In this document: one piece after another, positions 52,448 to 61,751 of the stretch
How the letters are laid out: each line of letters begins with the position of its first letter
Position numbering within the stretch: the first letter of the stretch is position 1
Assembly (NCBI RefSeq): GCF_000755145.1
Contig: NZ_CP009228.1
Location: forward strand, 2,465,694-2,529,693
From: Treponema putidum
GTDB taxonomy: Bacteria > Spirochaetota > Spirochaetia > Treponematales > Treponemataceae
Reading direction: 5' to 3'
Length of the DNA: 64,000 bases
The notes under the pieces: model-generated
The model's database searches: none
Told to the model about the DNA's origin: nothing
The model's input: only the letters and a program-made list of their open reading frames with translations
Translations under genes and position numbers: made by a program

Positions 52448-53077
52448 TTATAACCTGTTTCGGACAATATTTAAAGATACTCCCAATAAGAGCACACCGC
52501 AAGAAATAAAAATATACATAGTGGAAGATACGGATAAATACCAAGCGGCAAGACTATATGACCCCAAAAAAGTAAACACAATAAAAGAAATAAATGCTAT
52601 TGCATAAATTATAAAATCCATAGAAATAGTCAAATTTGAGGATAAAATATAGTATACAAAATCAAAAATAAGGATTGAGCCTATTATTATTGTAAGGAAA
52701 GATATAAGCTCGGTTGAGTCGGGAGTGTTGATATTTTTGTAGAATAAATAAGCAAAAACGGAGCTAAAAATACCGAAAATAGCCGAGAAACTATTGCTTA
52801 AAGTTTCTTCAGAGAGAGAAAATGAAACCAAAAAGAAAAAAATCAATCCGAACAAGGCGTGTAAAAAAAAGTACTGAAAGAAAAAGCGCCATAAATGAGC
52901 GGCAAACGAAGAGGAAATTTGTAAATCTGAAAGGGGGAAAAAAGAAACAATTATCAACGAAACTATTCCCCCTAGTATGCCCAATAAAAAGGCAGTAAAC
53001 TTGCCTCCCTGTTCTTTTGAAAATAAGGCATAGAGTAAAAAAACTAAGGGCAAAATCAAAATAAAAACAAAATTCAT
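52448..53077 (-). CDS. polytopic membrane protein of unknown function
   Basis: A 209-residue protein with about six hydrophobic segments, starting MNFVFILILPLVFLLY. No transporter or enzyme motif is visible. The loops are short and carry few charged residues. It follows the start of miaA by 12 bases in the same sense and is likely cotranscribed upstream of it. It is divergent from the 53.2 kb gene. Confidence 0.6.
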   Translation of the reverse strand: MNFVFILILPLVFLLYALFSKEQGGKFTAFLLGILGGIVSLIIVSFFPLSDLQISSSFAAHLWRFFFQYFFLHALFGLIFFFLVSFSLSEETLSNSFSAIFGIFSSVFAYLFYKNINTPDSTELISFLTIIIGSILIFDFVYYILSSNLTISMDFIIYAIAFISFIVFTFLGSYSLAAWYLSVSSTMYIFISCGVLLLGVSLNIVRNRL

Positions 53078-53187
53078 GTGAATATTTTATCATAAAAATG
53101 TCAATATATCAAGTATTTTGTATTAACAGCATTTAAGATTTTTTAGTATATACTTAAAAAAAGAAAAAAAATGCCGATAAGTATGAT

Positions 53188-54591
53188 ATGGAAAATAGAA
53201 AAAACTTTGTTGAGGAGCTTTCGGTAGTTCTTGAAACAAAAAGAAACGAATTCAATACTAAAATTCTTCCCAAGGTCCAGGAAAATTACAATATTCAAAT
53301 AAGTGCTCTTCATGCGATTAGAAGCACTCTTTTAAAAAAACGAGTAATTCACGACGATCCATACAAATATGACAGTAAAATGACTGAAGTTGAAATTCCA
53401 AGCAAAGAAAACTTTGCAGACTCGGAAAAGGCAAGCGTCATAGGCACCCGCCTGGCACACTATGAAACAATGCTGGACTTTGTAAACAATTATTATCAGT
53501 TTAATACCGATTTTTTAACTCCAAAAAGGATTTCCATCCTTCTTGAATTAAACAGTACCTTTATCTGGTCGGATTTTACAAATACATCAACACATACAAA
53601 CACAAGAGCAATTGCAGATATAATCAATAACCTTTTTAAAGGGCCTGATCAGCTATCAAACAGCCTATTGCGGGATTCGGTAGCTCATATGGGAAAAAGT
53701 GAAGTATATATAAACACACAGCTTAAAAGTCTTTCCTTTTTTCACCGGGAAGAATATAAACTTTTGATGCGCCGTGAAATTATGCCCTCAGTAAAGGTAA
53801 GCAAGGCGGATTGTTCAAATCCGGCAAATATTTTAAGAGAAATTAAAAAGATATTTTCAATAAAAATGAAAAAAAAGCCCTTTTATACGGACCTCATAGT
53901 CGAAATAATAAGGGAAGATTACGGAGAAGATTCAAGTATCTTACAGCAGGAAATTTTATCCAAACTCGAAATTAAAGAAAAACAGGACTCTTTTTCGCCT
54001 CAAAAAGTTAATAATAGGCCTATTTTAATATCAGGCCTAAAAATTCTATCAAATTCCGCACCTCACTTAAAAGCTGCATTGGAAAAAATAAAATCCAATC
54101 AAGAAATGGTATACAAAGCCGAAAATACGGTATTTAAAAAATTAGCGCAAATTTTTAGACAGATTTTAAAACTGGACCCTCCGGAAAAGCACATAACAAT
54201 CATTATCACAGATACTATCAATCAAAATACAAAAAAACAAACAATCAACTATTCTGTTTTTGAAAAAGAAGTACTTCAAAAAATATCCTTATTCCAAAGT
54301 ATTTTGATGCCGAACTCAGCCGTCAATCAAAAAATAAAAACAATGCCGGATGAGTTACTCTTTAAAAGCCTTACAAAATACATAAGTGACAGCAATGAAA
54401 TCTTAAAACAACTTGGAGGTCTTGACGAATTCTATAAAAACGTAAAGCCTGAACTTAGAAGCAAAATAAGAGGAATTAAGATAGAAATTACAACAATTAC
54501 AAATTCGATTATAAAAGCCAACCAATATAGGGCTGAATATCAAGCTCTCAGCGACGAAGTAAACCAAATGAAAAAACTTGGAGTTATCTAA
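53188..54591 (+). CDS. conserved-looking treponemal protein of unknown function (467 aa)
   Basis: A soluble, mostly helical basic protein, without signal peptide or membrane segment. It has long amphipathic helices (ETKRNEFNTKILPKVQEN, KLAQIFRQILKLDPPEKH) and a coiled coil near the C-terminus. TATACT at 53149-53154 puts a transcription start about 27 bases before the ATG; no Shine-Dalgarno sequence is present, as for other genes here. It lies before an OppA-like gene, with 67 bases between. I do not recognise a family. Confidence 0.6.
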   Translation: MENRKNFVEELSVVLETKRNEFNTKILPKVQENYNIQISALHAIRSTLLKKRVIHDDPYKYDSKMTEVEIPSKENFADSEKASVIGTRLAHYETMLDFVNNYYQFNTDFLTPKRISILLELNSTFIWSDFTNTSTHTNTRAIADIINNLFKGPDQLSNSLLRDSVAHMGKSEVYINTQLKSLSFFHREEYKLLMRREIMPSVKVSKADCSNPANILREIKKIFSIKMKKKPFYTDLIVEIIREDYGEDSSILQQEILSKLEIKEKQDSFSPQKVNNRPILISGLKILSNSAPHLKAALEKIKSNQEMVYKAENTVFKKLAQIFRQILKLDPPEKHITIIITDTINQNTKKQTINYSVFEKEVLQKISLFQSILMPNSAVNQKIKTMPDELLFKSLTKYISDSNEILKQLGGLDEFYKNVKPELRSKIRGIKIEITTITNSIIKANQYRAEYQALSDEVNQMKKLGVI

Positions 54592-54620
54592 AATTGCGTC
54601 GATACTAAAGTTGCGTCCGA

Positions 54621-54649
54621 TTGAATAATAATAAAAAAAGCAATATAAT
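54621..54649 (+). promoter_or_regulatory. promoter of the oppA-like gene, near-leaderless
   Basis: TTGAAT (54621-54626) and TATAAT (54644-54649) are 17 bases apart. The ATG at 54659 begins ten bases after the -10, so the leader would be about three bases. No Shine-Dalgarno sequence precedes it. Confidence 0.6.
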
Positions 54650-54658
54650 ACCGACAAT

Positions 54659-56269
54659 ATGAAAAATAAACTATCAGCATTATTTTTGATTTTAATGTCC
54701 TTTTGCCTTTTTTCACAAGAAGATCAAAAAAAGGAACTTAATATTTCCATAAGCTCAGGAATACCAATGCTTCACCCTCATACAGCCTACGATGCAGGAG
54801 AAGCCCAAATCTTAACAGCCCTTTGTGAAGGCCTTTTTGTATATGACCCCTATACATTGCAGCCCGTTTCGGCACTTGCCGAAAAATACAGTGTTTCAGG
54901 CGGCAGGTTATGGCGTTTTACAATCAGAGAGGGTGCAAAATTTGAAAACGGAAAGCCCATAACGGCTCAAACCTTTGTCGACTCATGGCTGAATCTTTTA
55001 AACCCAGCCGGCAATCATCCCTATGCCTCACTTTTAGACTGCATAGACGGAGCTTCCGATTACCGTAACGGCAAATTAAAAAATAAAAATCAAGTCGGAA
55101 TAAAAGCCGAAAGTGAAAGAGTCCTTTTGGTGTCCACAAATACCGAAATTGAATATCTTCCCAATATTCTATGCCATCATGCATTTTCAGCAGTTGAAAC
55201 ATCTCAACTTGAAGCTGCCTTAAAATTTTCCAATATCGAAAGAATCGAAAAGTTAAAGGACAGCTTTAAGCCCATATCAAGCGGGGCATATAAGATAAAG
55301 AAATTTTCCGAAAAAGAGCTTGTTTTGGTAAAAAATGAAAACTATTGGGATAAGGATAATGTTCAAATACCCCAAATAAACCTATTCCTTGACTTAAGCA
55401 AAGAAGATGCCATCGAAAAATTCAATATAGGAAAGATTGATTGGCTTTCAAGAAGTGATGTGATTTCCAAAATAGGAGATCAGCGTTGTGTAAATATAGA
55501 CCCTCTTTTTGCAACGGATTATTTTTTCTTTAAAACGTCGTCGCCGAATATTAAGGATGCAGATTTTAGGAAAGCCCTTCTTTTGGCCGTCCCCTATGAG
55601 GAATTGCGCAAGGGCTATCCTATAAAGGCAGAAACTTTGATTTTTCCCCTTGCCGGCTATCCCAAAATTCAGGGCATAACCGAATATAATCTGCAAAAAG
55701 CCCAAGAAATCATAAATAGCCTTAATTTAGACGAAGAACAAAAAAAGATAGTAATCAAAATACCCGAAAACACATATTATCAAGAATTAGCCGAAATTTT
55801 ATCGGCTTCATGGTCAAAAATCGGGGTAAAAACCGAAGTTAAAACAGTTTCTTTGAATAGTTACTATAACAGTCTAAAATCAAATGATTTTGATTTAGGA
55901 ACAATTACATGGATAGGAGACTTTGCAGACCCTCTGGCCTTTTTGGAAATGTTCCGGCCTAATTCCAGCCTCAATGACTCGGACTGGAAAAATCAGGAAT
56001 TTGAAAGAATAATTCTTAAGTCTCATTCCGAAAAAGACTTTAAAAAACGGTATGAAATGTTGAGCAAGGCAGAAGAGCTATTGCTGGGAGAGAGCGTGAT
56101 TATTCCGATATCCTATAGGCTGAGTGTAAATATTATAGACATTTACTCCATAGGAGGCTGGTATTCGAATGCAATAGATATACACCCCTTTAAGTTTATA
56201 AAATTCATCAAGCCCCAGCCCGTGCCGGGGCTTGTAAAATTAAATAATAAGCCCAAACAGGCCTCTTAA
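54659..56269 (+). CDS. oligopeptide ABC transporter substrate-binding protein (OppA-like)
   Basis: A 536-residue SBP_bac_5-family protein. Its signal peptide ends near CLFSQ and has a possible loose lipobox (LMSFC). Family motifs follow: SSGIPMLHPHTAYDAGE, GLFVYDPYTLQPVSALAEKY, TIREGAKFENGKPITAQTFV, and GTITWIGDFADPLAF. It should bind peptides in the periplasm and deliver them to an Opp permease, but no permease or ATPase gene adjoins it. It may be an orphan paralogue. Confidence 0.88.
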   Translation: MKNKLSALFLILMSFCLFSQEDQKKELNISISSGIPMLHPHTAYDAGEAQILTALCEGLFVYDPYTLQPVSALAEKYSVSGGRLWRFTIREGAKFENGKPITAQTFVDSWLNLLNPAGNHPYASLLDCIDGASDYRNGKLKNKNQVGIKAESERVLLVSTNTEIEYLPNILCHHAFSAVETSQLEAALKFSNIERIEKLKDSFKPISSGAYKIKKFSEKELVLVKNENYWDKDNVQIPQINLFLDLSKEDAIEKFNIGKIDWLSRSDVISKIGDQRCVNIDPLFATDYFFFKTSSPNIKDADFRKALLLAVPYEELRKGYPIKAETLIFPLAGYPKIQGITEYNLQKAQEIINSLNLDEEQKKIVIKIPENTYYQELAEILSASWSKIGVKTEVKTVSLNSYYNSLKSNDFDLGTITWIGDFADPLAFLEMFRPNSSLNDSDWKNQEFERIILKSHSEKDFKKRYEMLSKAEELLLGESVIIPISYRLSVNIIDIYSIGGWYSNAIDIHPFKFIKFIKPQPVPGLVKLNNKPKQAS

Positions 56270-56299
56270 AAAAAATTTTGACATTTTTATAAAACAGTA

Positions 56300-56328
56300 T
56301 TGACATTTTTTGTAATTTGTAATATTAT
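56300..56328 (+). promoter_or_regulatory. promoter of tRNA-Val
   Basis: TTGACA (56300-56305) and TATTAT (56323-56328) have a 17-base spacer. Transcription would begin at about 56335, four bases before the tRNA. A second TTGACATTTTT (56278) lies 22 bases upstream as a direct repeat. Confidence 0.75.
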
Positions 56329-56338
56329 CTGTTTTATT

Positions 56339-56412
56339 GGGCGCTTAGCTCAGCTGGTACGAGCGTCTGGTTTACACCCAGAATGTCGGCGGTTCGATCC
56401 CGTCAGCGCCCA
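56339..56412 (+). tRNA. tRNA-Val, anticodon TAC
   Basis: The acceptor GGGCGCT pairs perfectly with AGCGCCC, and the discriminator is A. The anticodon stem TCTGG/CCAGA encloses the loop TTTACAC with anticodon TAC (valine). The T arm is GGCGG-TTCGATC-CCGTC, with the conserved TTCGA. The CCA end is not encoded. It is 74 bases and stands alone. Confidence 0.95.
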
Positions 56413-56748
56413 ATCTTTCCTTTTAAAATAAATTAATGAAAAATTTTCGTTTCACATATGCCGATTGTTTTGTTGCAATAGTCTTAGTATTTATTCGTGC
56501 GGATGGTTTAATACCCTGTTGTTGCGCAGCGTACGCTTGCGTCGGGATATGTTGATTTTGCTATTACGCGTTTTATATGCTTGTCCAAAGACCTTGACAA
56601 CAATTCATGCAGATAAAACTTTTATTACTAAATCGTTAGAAGGAACCGAGTATTTATTCAGCAATACACAAATCCCGTCAATAACGAGGTATTTACAATA
56701 GCTTCCGTTTTACTTTATAATTAGCTATTATAACAAAACTAATTTCAT
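56413..56748 (+). other. 336-base stretch without a convincing gene
   Basis: The region between tRNA-Val and the esterase gene has only a 78-codon frame (56465-56701), without a ribosome-binding site or recognisable domain. Its base use is richer in G and C than its neighbours (for example around 56520-56560). It may be the remains of a gene or a mobile insertion at the tRNA, but I see no repeats or integrase. A TATAAT near 56718 may serve the downstream gene. Confidence 0.5.
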
Positions 56749-57354
56749 ATGGAAGATGATATGCAAAAAGCTCTCTTTATCCATGGCCTTAATTCGGGGA
56801 AAAATTCGAGCACAGGGCAAGCAGTAAAAACGCTCTTGGAAAAAAACAGTATCCAACTTATTGTTCCGTCACTCGAGATACTCAATCCCGAAAAAACTTT
56901 ACAAGAAGTTAATTCTTTGATAAAGGAACAGGAGGTTTCTCTAATTATAGGGCATTCAATGGGAGGTTTTTATACTTTAGCCTCCCTTAACGGTCCGATG
57001 AAGATTTATATAAATCCCTGTCTTCTTCCGGCAGAAATACTCCCTACCTTGACAGACGATGTTGACCAAGAACTCATTAAAATTTTCCGCCGATTAACAG
57101 ACGAAGCTTTTCGTAATATTGATCGTGAGGTTTGCATTGCCTCTTACGGTATATTTGCAAAAGAAGATACTCTTTTTTCTTTTTATGATCTTTTTAAAAA
57201 GAATTTCGGCCAAAGATGCTGCTATATCAATGGAGGTCATAAACCTTTAAAAGAAGATTTAGCCCAAGCTCTTGATTTTGCATTAAATTCAATCAAAAGC
57301 GATATATCACGCTTTTTAAAGGAAGATGATATTTTAGGCGAATTACTATTGTAA
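56749..57354 (+). CDS. YqiA/YcfP-like alpha/beta-hydrolase (esterase family)
   Basis: A 201-residue single-domain alpha/beta-hydrolase. FIHGLNSGKNSSTGQA near the N-terminus is followed by the nucleophile elbow GHSMGGFYTL (Ser near 73), the acid in AKEDTLF, and the catalytic His in INGGHKPLKED. This is the layout of the UPF0227 (YqiA/YcfP) family; substrates are thought to be short-chain esters. An internal ATG at 56761 is also possible. A broken remnant gene and valS lie downstream on the opposite strand. Confidence 0.85.
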   Translation: MEDDMQKALFIHGLNSGKNSSTGQAVKTLLEKNSIQLIVPSLEILNPEKTLQEVNSLIKEQEVSLIIGHSMGGFYTLASLNGPMKIYINPCLLPAEILPTLTDDVDQELIKIFRRLTDEAFRNIDREVCIASYGIFAKEDTLFSFYDLFKKNFGQRCCYINGGHKPLKEDLAQALDFALNSIKSDISRFLKEDDILGELLL

Positions 57355-57378
57355 GGCTAATCCAAATTACATTTTCTT

Positions 57379-57507
57379 TTACACCCCAAACTGCAGTTTT
57401 GCGTTAAGAGCATTTTGCAATTCTTGAGAGAAATTCAAATTGGCATTCTCGGCCTCGTAATTTAACCAAATGGATATATAAACACCATTAAAATTCTTTG
57501 CGCCCAT
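57379..57507 (-). pseudogene. 42-codon remnant or tiny ORF after valS
   Basis: The minus-strand frame begins at ATG 57507 and ends at TAA 57379, with the residues SIWLNYEAENANLNF. It has no Shine-Dalgarno and no stop-free extension, since TAA occurs five codons upstream. It lies just downstream of the valS stop. The polar, Asn-rich sequence could be the end of a lost gene; it is not recognised. Confidence 0.35.
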
Positions 57508-57533
57508 TGCGGTTAAAAAGAGTTAAGTGTCTT

Positions 57534-60263
57534 CTACTTCATCCCTTCCAAATAGCCCTTTAGTTTTTCGATACGGCGCAAAAATTCGGCGTGTTTTTCT
57601 TTTTCGCCTTCGATGACTTCGGGAGGAGCGTTTTTAACGAAGTTTTCGTTTTTAAGCTTAGAGTCTATCTTTGAAGCATTTTGTTCATTTTTTTCAAGCT
57701 CTTTTTCAAAACGCTTTTTTAATTGATCGATATCTATTGCATCTCCCGTTATCAAAAAAGCCTCAAAGCCCGCTCCTACTACACCGATTGAAGAGGCAGG
57801 TTTTTCTTTAAGAGAATCGATAAAGTTTAAACCGGAAAGGCCTGAAAGCATTTCTATTATTTCGGAATTTTCACGGGCAGCTTCCGCAGGAGAATTTTTC
57901 TCGATATAAAGAGAAACCTTAAGCTTTAACTGAGGGTCAATACCGCATTCGGCCCGTAAGGCTCTAATGTTGCGGACAATTTCCTGCAAGGTTCTAAACC
58001 GGATAGAAGCTGCCTCATCTATGCGTTCTTTTTTTTCTTCGGGGTAATCGGAAGTCATCAAAATTTTAGCACGGGGCAAGGCACCTTCAGCACAATTGTC
58101 GGGCAGCTTTGAATAAATCTCTTCGGTAACAAAGGCTAAAAACGGATGAAGCAGGCGTAAGGATTCTTCCAAGACGGCAAGGAGTACCGAAGCCGCCCTA
58201 TCCTTCTCTTTTTCGTCCCCGTACTTAAAAGAAAGTTTAGTTCCCTCAACATACCAATCACAAAAGTTATTCCAAAAGAATTCGTAAACCTTTTGAGCGG
58301 CTTCATTATAACGGTAAGAATCGAGGCTTGAGCGAACCGTTTGAGCCGCCTCGTTTAGTTCATGATAAATCCAGCGGTCAAGTTCTTTTAAGCTGTTTAG
58401 ACTGCCGTCCCGTCCGACAGGCACAATGGTTCTGCCTGCAAGGTTTCCTAAAATATATCGGGAAGCGTTCCAAACCTTGTTTGCAAATTTTGAGCCGAGC
58501 TTAAAACTTTCCATGTCGATTAAAAAGTCCTGACTTTGAGAACCGCACATAAAGGTAAGGGTGAACTTCATAGCATCAGCCCCAAACTCTTCGATAGCTA
58601 CAAGAGGGTCAATACCGTTTCCCAAGCTCTTACTCATCTTGCGGCCTTGTTTATCCCGAACCAAACCGTGAATAAAAATATCTTTAAAAGGAGCCTTGCC
58701 CGTAAACTGCAAGGAGGCCATTATCATTCTTGCTACCCAAAAGAAAATTATATCGTGTCCCGTAACAAGGGCCGATGTCGGGAAAAAGCGTGCAAGGTCT
58801 TCGGTCTTTTCGGGCCAGCCGAGGGTTGAAAAAGGCCAAAGCCAGCTTGAAAACCAAGTGTCCAAAACGTCCTCATCCTGCTTTATGTTTTTTGACTTAC
58901 AGTGAGGACATTCCGTAATATCCGTGCGGCTTACAATAGTTTTTCCGCAATCGGCACAATACCAAACAGGAATACGATGCCCCCACCAAAGCTGACGGGA
59001 AATACACCAATCGCGGATATTGTTCATCCAGTGAGCATAGGTGTTTTCCCATTTTTGAGGATAAAAAACAACATCGCCTTTTTTCCATGCATCTAAGGCT
59101 TTTTGAGCCAAGGGCTGCATTTTTACAAACCATTGTTTTGAAACGTAAGGCTCTATACTTGTATGACAGCGGTAACAGCAGCCTACTGCATGCTTTATTT
59201 TTTCTTCATTTTTAAAAAGTCCAAGGGCTTCCAAATCTTCTATAACAGCCTTGCGGGCCTTTTCGGTAGAAAGCCCCCGGTATTTTTCGGGAACGGCATC
59301 GTTTAAGGTTCCGTCAGGGTTTAAGATATTTAGAACCGGAAGATTATGCCTCTTACCTACCTCCCAGTCATTGGGGTCATGGGCAGGAGTTATCTTTACA
59401 ACCCCAGTTCCGAATTCTTTATCAACATAGGAATCGGCAATTACAGGAATCCTTCGATTTGCTAGAGGGAGAATTACTTCCTTTCCTATGATGGATGCAT
59501 AGCGTGGGTCTTCAGGATGAACGGCGATAGCGGTATCTCCCAAAAGGGTTTCAGGGCGGGTGGTTGCAATCTCTATTTTATTTATCTTTTCGCCGGCTTC
59601 ATTTTGTAAAACAGTTCCGTCTGCCAATTCATAATAGATATGGTACATTCCCCCTTTTTGGTCTTCATGTTCAACCTCATCATCCGAAATTGCCGTACCG
59701 CATGAAGGGCACCAGTTTACAAGGTAGTTTCCCTGATAGATTAGCCCCTGTTCATACAAAGAAACAAAGACCTCCCTTACAGCCTGAGAAAGCCCTTCGT
59801 CTAAGGTAAAGCGTTCCCTATCCCAATCAACCGAAACGCCCATTTTTCGGAGCTGCTTTGTTATAATCGAATGATGTTCATTTTTAACTTCCCAAACTTT
59901 TTCAACAAAGGCTTCCCGCCCAAGATCGTGGCGGTTTTTGCCTTCGGCCTTTAATTTTTTTTCTACAACGGATTGGGTAGCAATGCCTGCATGATCGGTC
60001 CCGGGAATCCAAAGAGTCTCGTCCCCTTTCATGCGGTGATAGCGGACAATTACATCCTGCAAGGTTTCATCGAGGGCATGGCCTACATGGAGAACGCCCG
60101 TAACATTGGGCGGGGGGATGACAACCGTAAAAGTATTTTTAGTGTTTTTCTTTTTTAACGGGCTAAAACACTTATTGGCTTCCCAAAAGGAATAAATACG
60201 CTCTTCAAATTCTTTAGGATTATAAGATTTTTCCAATTCAATCGCCTGCAATTTTTCGCTCAT
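57534..60263 (-). CDS. valS: valine-tRNA ligase ValS
   Basis: A 909-residue class I synthetase. HIGH-type HVGHALDETLQ is near residue 57 and KMSKSLGNG near 541. An editing domain lies between, with TTRPETLLGDTAIAVHPED. WCISRQLWWGHRIPVWYC and the C-terminal coiled-coil arm are typical. I take the ATG at 60263, with TTGGAG upstream, and reject the in-frame TTG at 60275, which would place that ribosome-binding site inside the gene. The valine tRNA at 56.3 kb is on the other strand. Confidence 0.96.
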   Translation of the reverse strand: MSEKLQAIELEKSYNPKEFEERIYSFWEANKCFSPLKKKNTKNTFTVVIPPPNVTGVLHVGHALDETLQDVIVRYHRMKGDETLWIPGTDHAGIATQSVVEKKLKAEGKNRHDLGREAFVEKVWEVKNEHHSIITKQLRKMGVSVDWDRERFTLDEGLSQAVREVFVSLYEQGLIYQGNYLVNWCPSCGTAISDDEVEHEDQKGGMYHIYYELADGTVLQNEAGEKINKIEIATTRPETLLGDTAIAVHPEDPRYASIIGKEVILPLANRRIPVIADSYVDKEFGTGVVKITPAHDPNDWEVGKRHNLPVLNILNPDGTLNDAVPEKYRGLSTEKARKAVIEDLEALGLFKNEEKIKHAVGCCYRCHTSIEPYVSKQWFVKMQPLAQKALDAWKKGDVVFYPQKWENTYAHWMNNIRDWCISRQLWWGHRIPVWYCADCGKTIVSRTDITECPHCKSKNIKQDEDVLDTWFSSWLWPFSTLGWPEKTEDLARFFPTSALVTGHDIIFFWVARMIMASLQFTGKAPFKDIFIHGLVRDKQGRKMSKSLGNGIDPLVAIEEFGADAMKFTLTFMCGSQSQDFLIDMESFKLGSKFANKVWNASRYILGNLAGRTIVPVGRDGSLNSLKELDRWIYHELNEAAQTVRSSLDSYRYNEAAQKVYEFFWNNFCDWYVEGTKLSFKYGDEKEKDRAASVLLAVLEESLRLLHPFLAFVTEEIYSKLPDNCAEGALPRAKILMTSDYPEEKKERIDEAASIRFRTLQEIVRNIRALRAECGIDPQLKLKVSLYIEKNSPAEAARENSEIIEMLSGLSGLNFIDSLKEKPASSIGVVGAGFEAFLITGDAIDIDQLKKRFEKELEKNEQNASKIDSKLKNENFVKNAPPEVIEGEKEKHAEFLRRIEKLKGYLEGMK

Positions 60264-60311
60264 TGTTTTCTCCAATCGTTTTAAAGGGTTACTTTAATTT
60301 TAAAATAAGTA

Positions 60312-61616
60312 TTAAAATTTAACAAAAAATCTTAACATAAAGATAACAAAAAGTATCCATGTAACTACCGGAATTTCTTTAAATTTTCCTTTAATACATT
60401 TTAATATAACATAGGACAAAACTCCGTATACAATACCCTCGGCAACACTGTAGGTAAAGGGCATCATAATCATAGTCAAGAATGCAGGAATGCCCTCAGT
60501 AGGATCCTTATAGTTTATTTCTCCGGCTTGAGCCATCATCAAAAACCCTACTATTATCAAAGCAGGGGCTGTGGCAGCAGAAGGAATCAGTAAGAAAATC
60601 GGAGAAAACAGCAAGGCAGCTATAAACATAAGGGCAGTAACGACAGAGGTTAAACCGGTTTTGCCCCCGGCTGCAACACCGGCTGTACTTTCTACATAAC
60701 TTGTTACTGTTGAGGTTCCGAGTACGGCACCCACCACGGTTCCTATAGCATCCGATAAAAAGGCTTGCTTAATTTTTGGAATATTTCCGTCTTTATCTAC
60801 AAGTTTTGCCTGAGTTGCAACTCCTACCAGTGTTCCGACCGTATCAAAAATATCGACAAAAAGGAATGAAACGAATACAATAAAGAACTTAAAGGAAAGA
60901 ACATTTGAAAAATCAAAATTCAATACGGAAGGAGCGGAAGGAAGGCTTATCGGAGACCATTCTTTCCAACCACCGAAAGGAACCGTAATTTTTAAGGGAA
61001 TACCTATAATAGTTGTAATTAAGATACCTATTAAAATTGCTCCGGGAACTCTTAAAATAAAAAGGGCACAGGTTATAATTAAACCTATCAGTGCTAAAAC
61101 AGCCGGAGACCCCCAAGTAAATTCACCTAACCCTAAGAGAGTACTGGGATTATCAACAATTATGCCCGAATTTTGAAGAGCAATAAAGGTAATAAAAATA
61201 CCTATACCTGCGGCAACAGCTTTTTTAAGATTGTTCGGTATGGACTTTACAATAGCTTCACGTACATTTACAACTGAAAGTAAAATAAAAAGAATACCTT
61301 CTAAAAAAACGGCCGTCAGTGCAGTAGCCGGGGAATAACCTAAACCTATAACAACGCTATATGTAAAAAAGGCGTTTAATCCCATTCCTGAAGCAAGAGC
61401 GACAGGCAGGTTAGCTAAAAAGCCCATAGCAAGAGTTGCAATAGCGGCAGATAGAGCGGTCGCAGTAAAAACGGCACCTCGCTCCATTCCGGCTTCACTT
61501 AAAATTCCCGGATTTACGGCCAAAATATAGGCCATCGCCAAAAAGGTAGTAATACCCGCAATAACCTCGGTACGCACAGTAGTGTTGTGCTCTTTAAGTT
61601 TAAAAAATCTTTCCAT
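60312..61616 (-). CDS. NCS2-type purine permease (AzgA/PbuG-like)
   Basis: A 434-residue transporter with about 12 hydrophobic segments. The NCS2/AzgA hallmarks are ITTFLAMAYILAVNP near the N-terminus, ALASGMGLNAFFTY, FLFVDIFDTVGTLVGVA and TVTSYVESTAGVAAGGKTGL. Members import adenine, guanine or hypoxanthine with protons, which fits a purine auxotroph. I used the ATG at 61616 with AGGAG 12 bases upstream and not the TTG at 61649. Confidence 0.93.
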   Translation of the reverse strand: MERFFKLKEHNTTVRTEVIAGITTFLAMAYILAVNPGILSEAGMERGAVFTATALSAAIATLAMGFLANLPVALASGMGLNAFFTYSVVIGLGYSPATALTAVFLEGILFILLSVVNVREAIVKSIPNNLKKAVAAGIGIFITFIALQNSGIIVDNPSTLLGLGEFTWGSPAVLALIGLIITCALFILRVPGAILIGILITTIIGIPLKITVPFGGWKEWSPISLPSAPSVLNFDFSNVLSFKFFIVFVSFLFVDIFDTVGTLVGVATQAKLVDKDGNIPKIKQAFLSDAIGTVVGAVLGTSTVTSYVESTAGVAAGGKTGLTSVVTALMFIAALLFSPIFLLIPSAATAPALIIVGFLMMAQAGEINYKDPTEGIPAFLTMIMMPFTYSVAEGIVYGVLSYVILKCIKGKFKEIPVVTWILFVIFMLRFFVKF

Positions 61617-61751
61617 AATTAAGAAATTCTCCTTGGCGCATTTTAACACAATTTTTTATTTACAGCAATAACAAATAAGATAATTTTAAATAAAAATCAA
61701 ATTTATAATTAAAAAAATTAGTCTTTAATACAAAAAAAACTATATATTAGT

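Noticed and set aside
56210-56233. Hairpin AAGCCCC/GGGGCTT at the end of the oppA-like gene
   Set aside because: It lies inside the coding sequence with no T-tract after it; likely a codon coincidence.
56465-56701. 78-residue ORF after tRNA-Val
   Set aside because: No ribosome-binding site, odd composition and no recognisable domain; kept only as part of the gene-poor stretch.
61617-61751. Possible purine riboswitch upstream of the purine permease
   Set aside because: No purine-aptamer core (conserved loop sequences) was found in the 135 bases before the gene.
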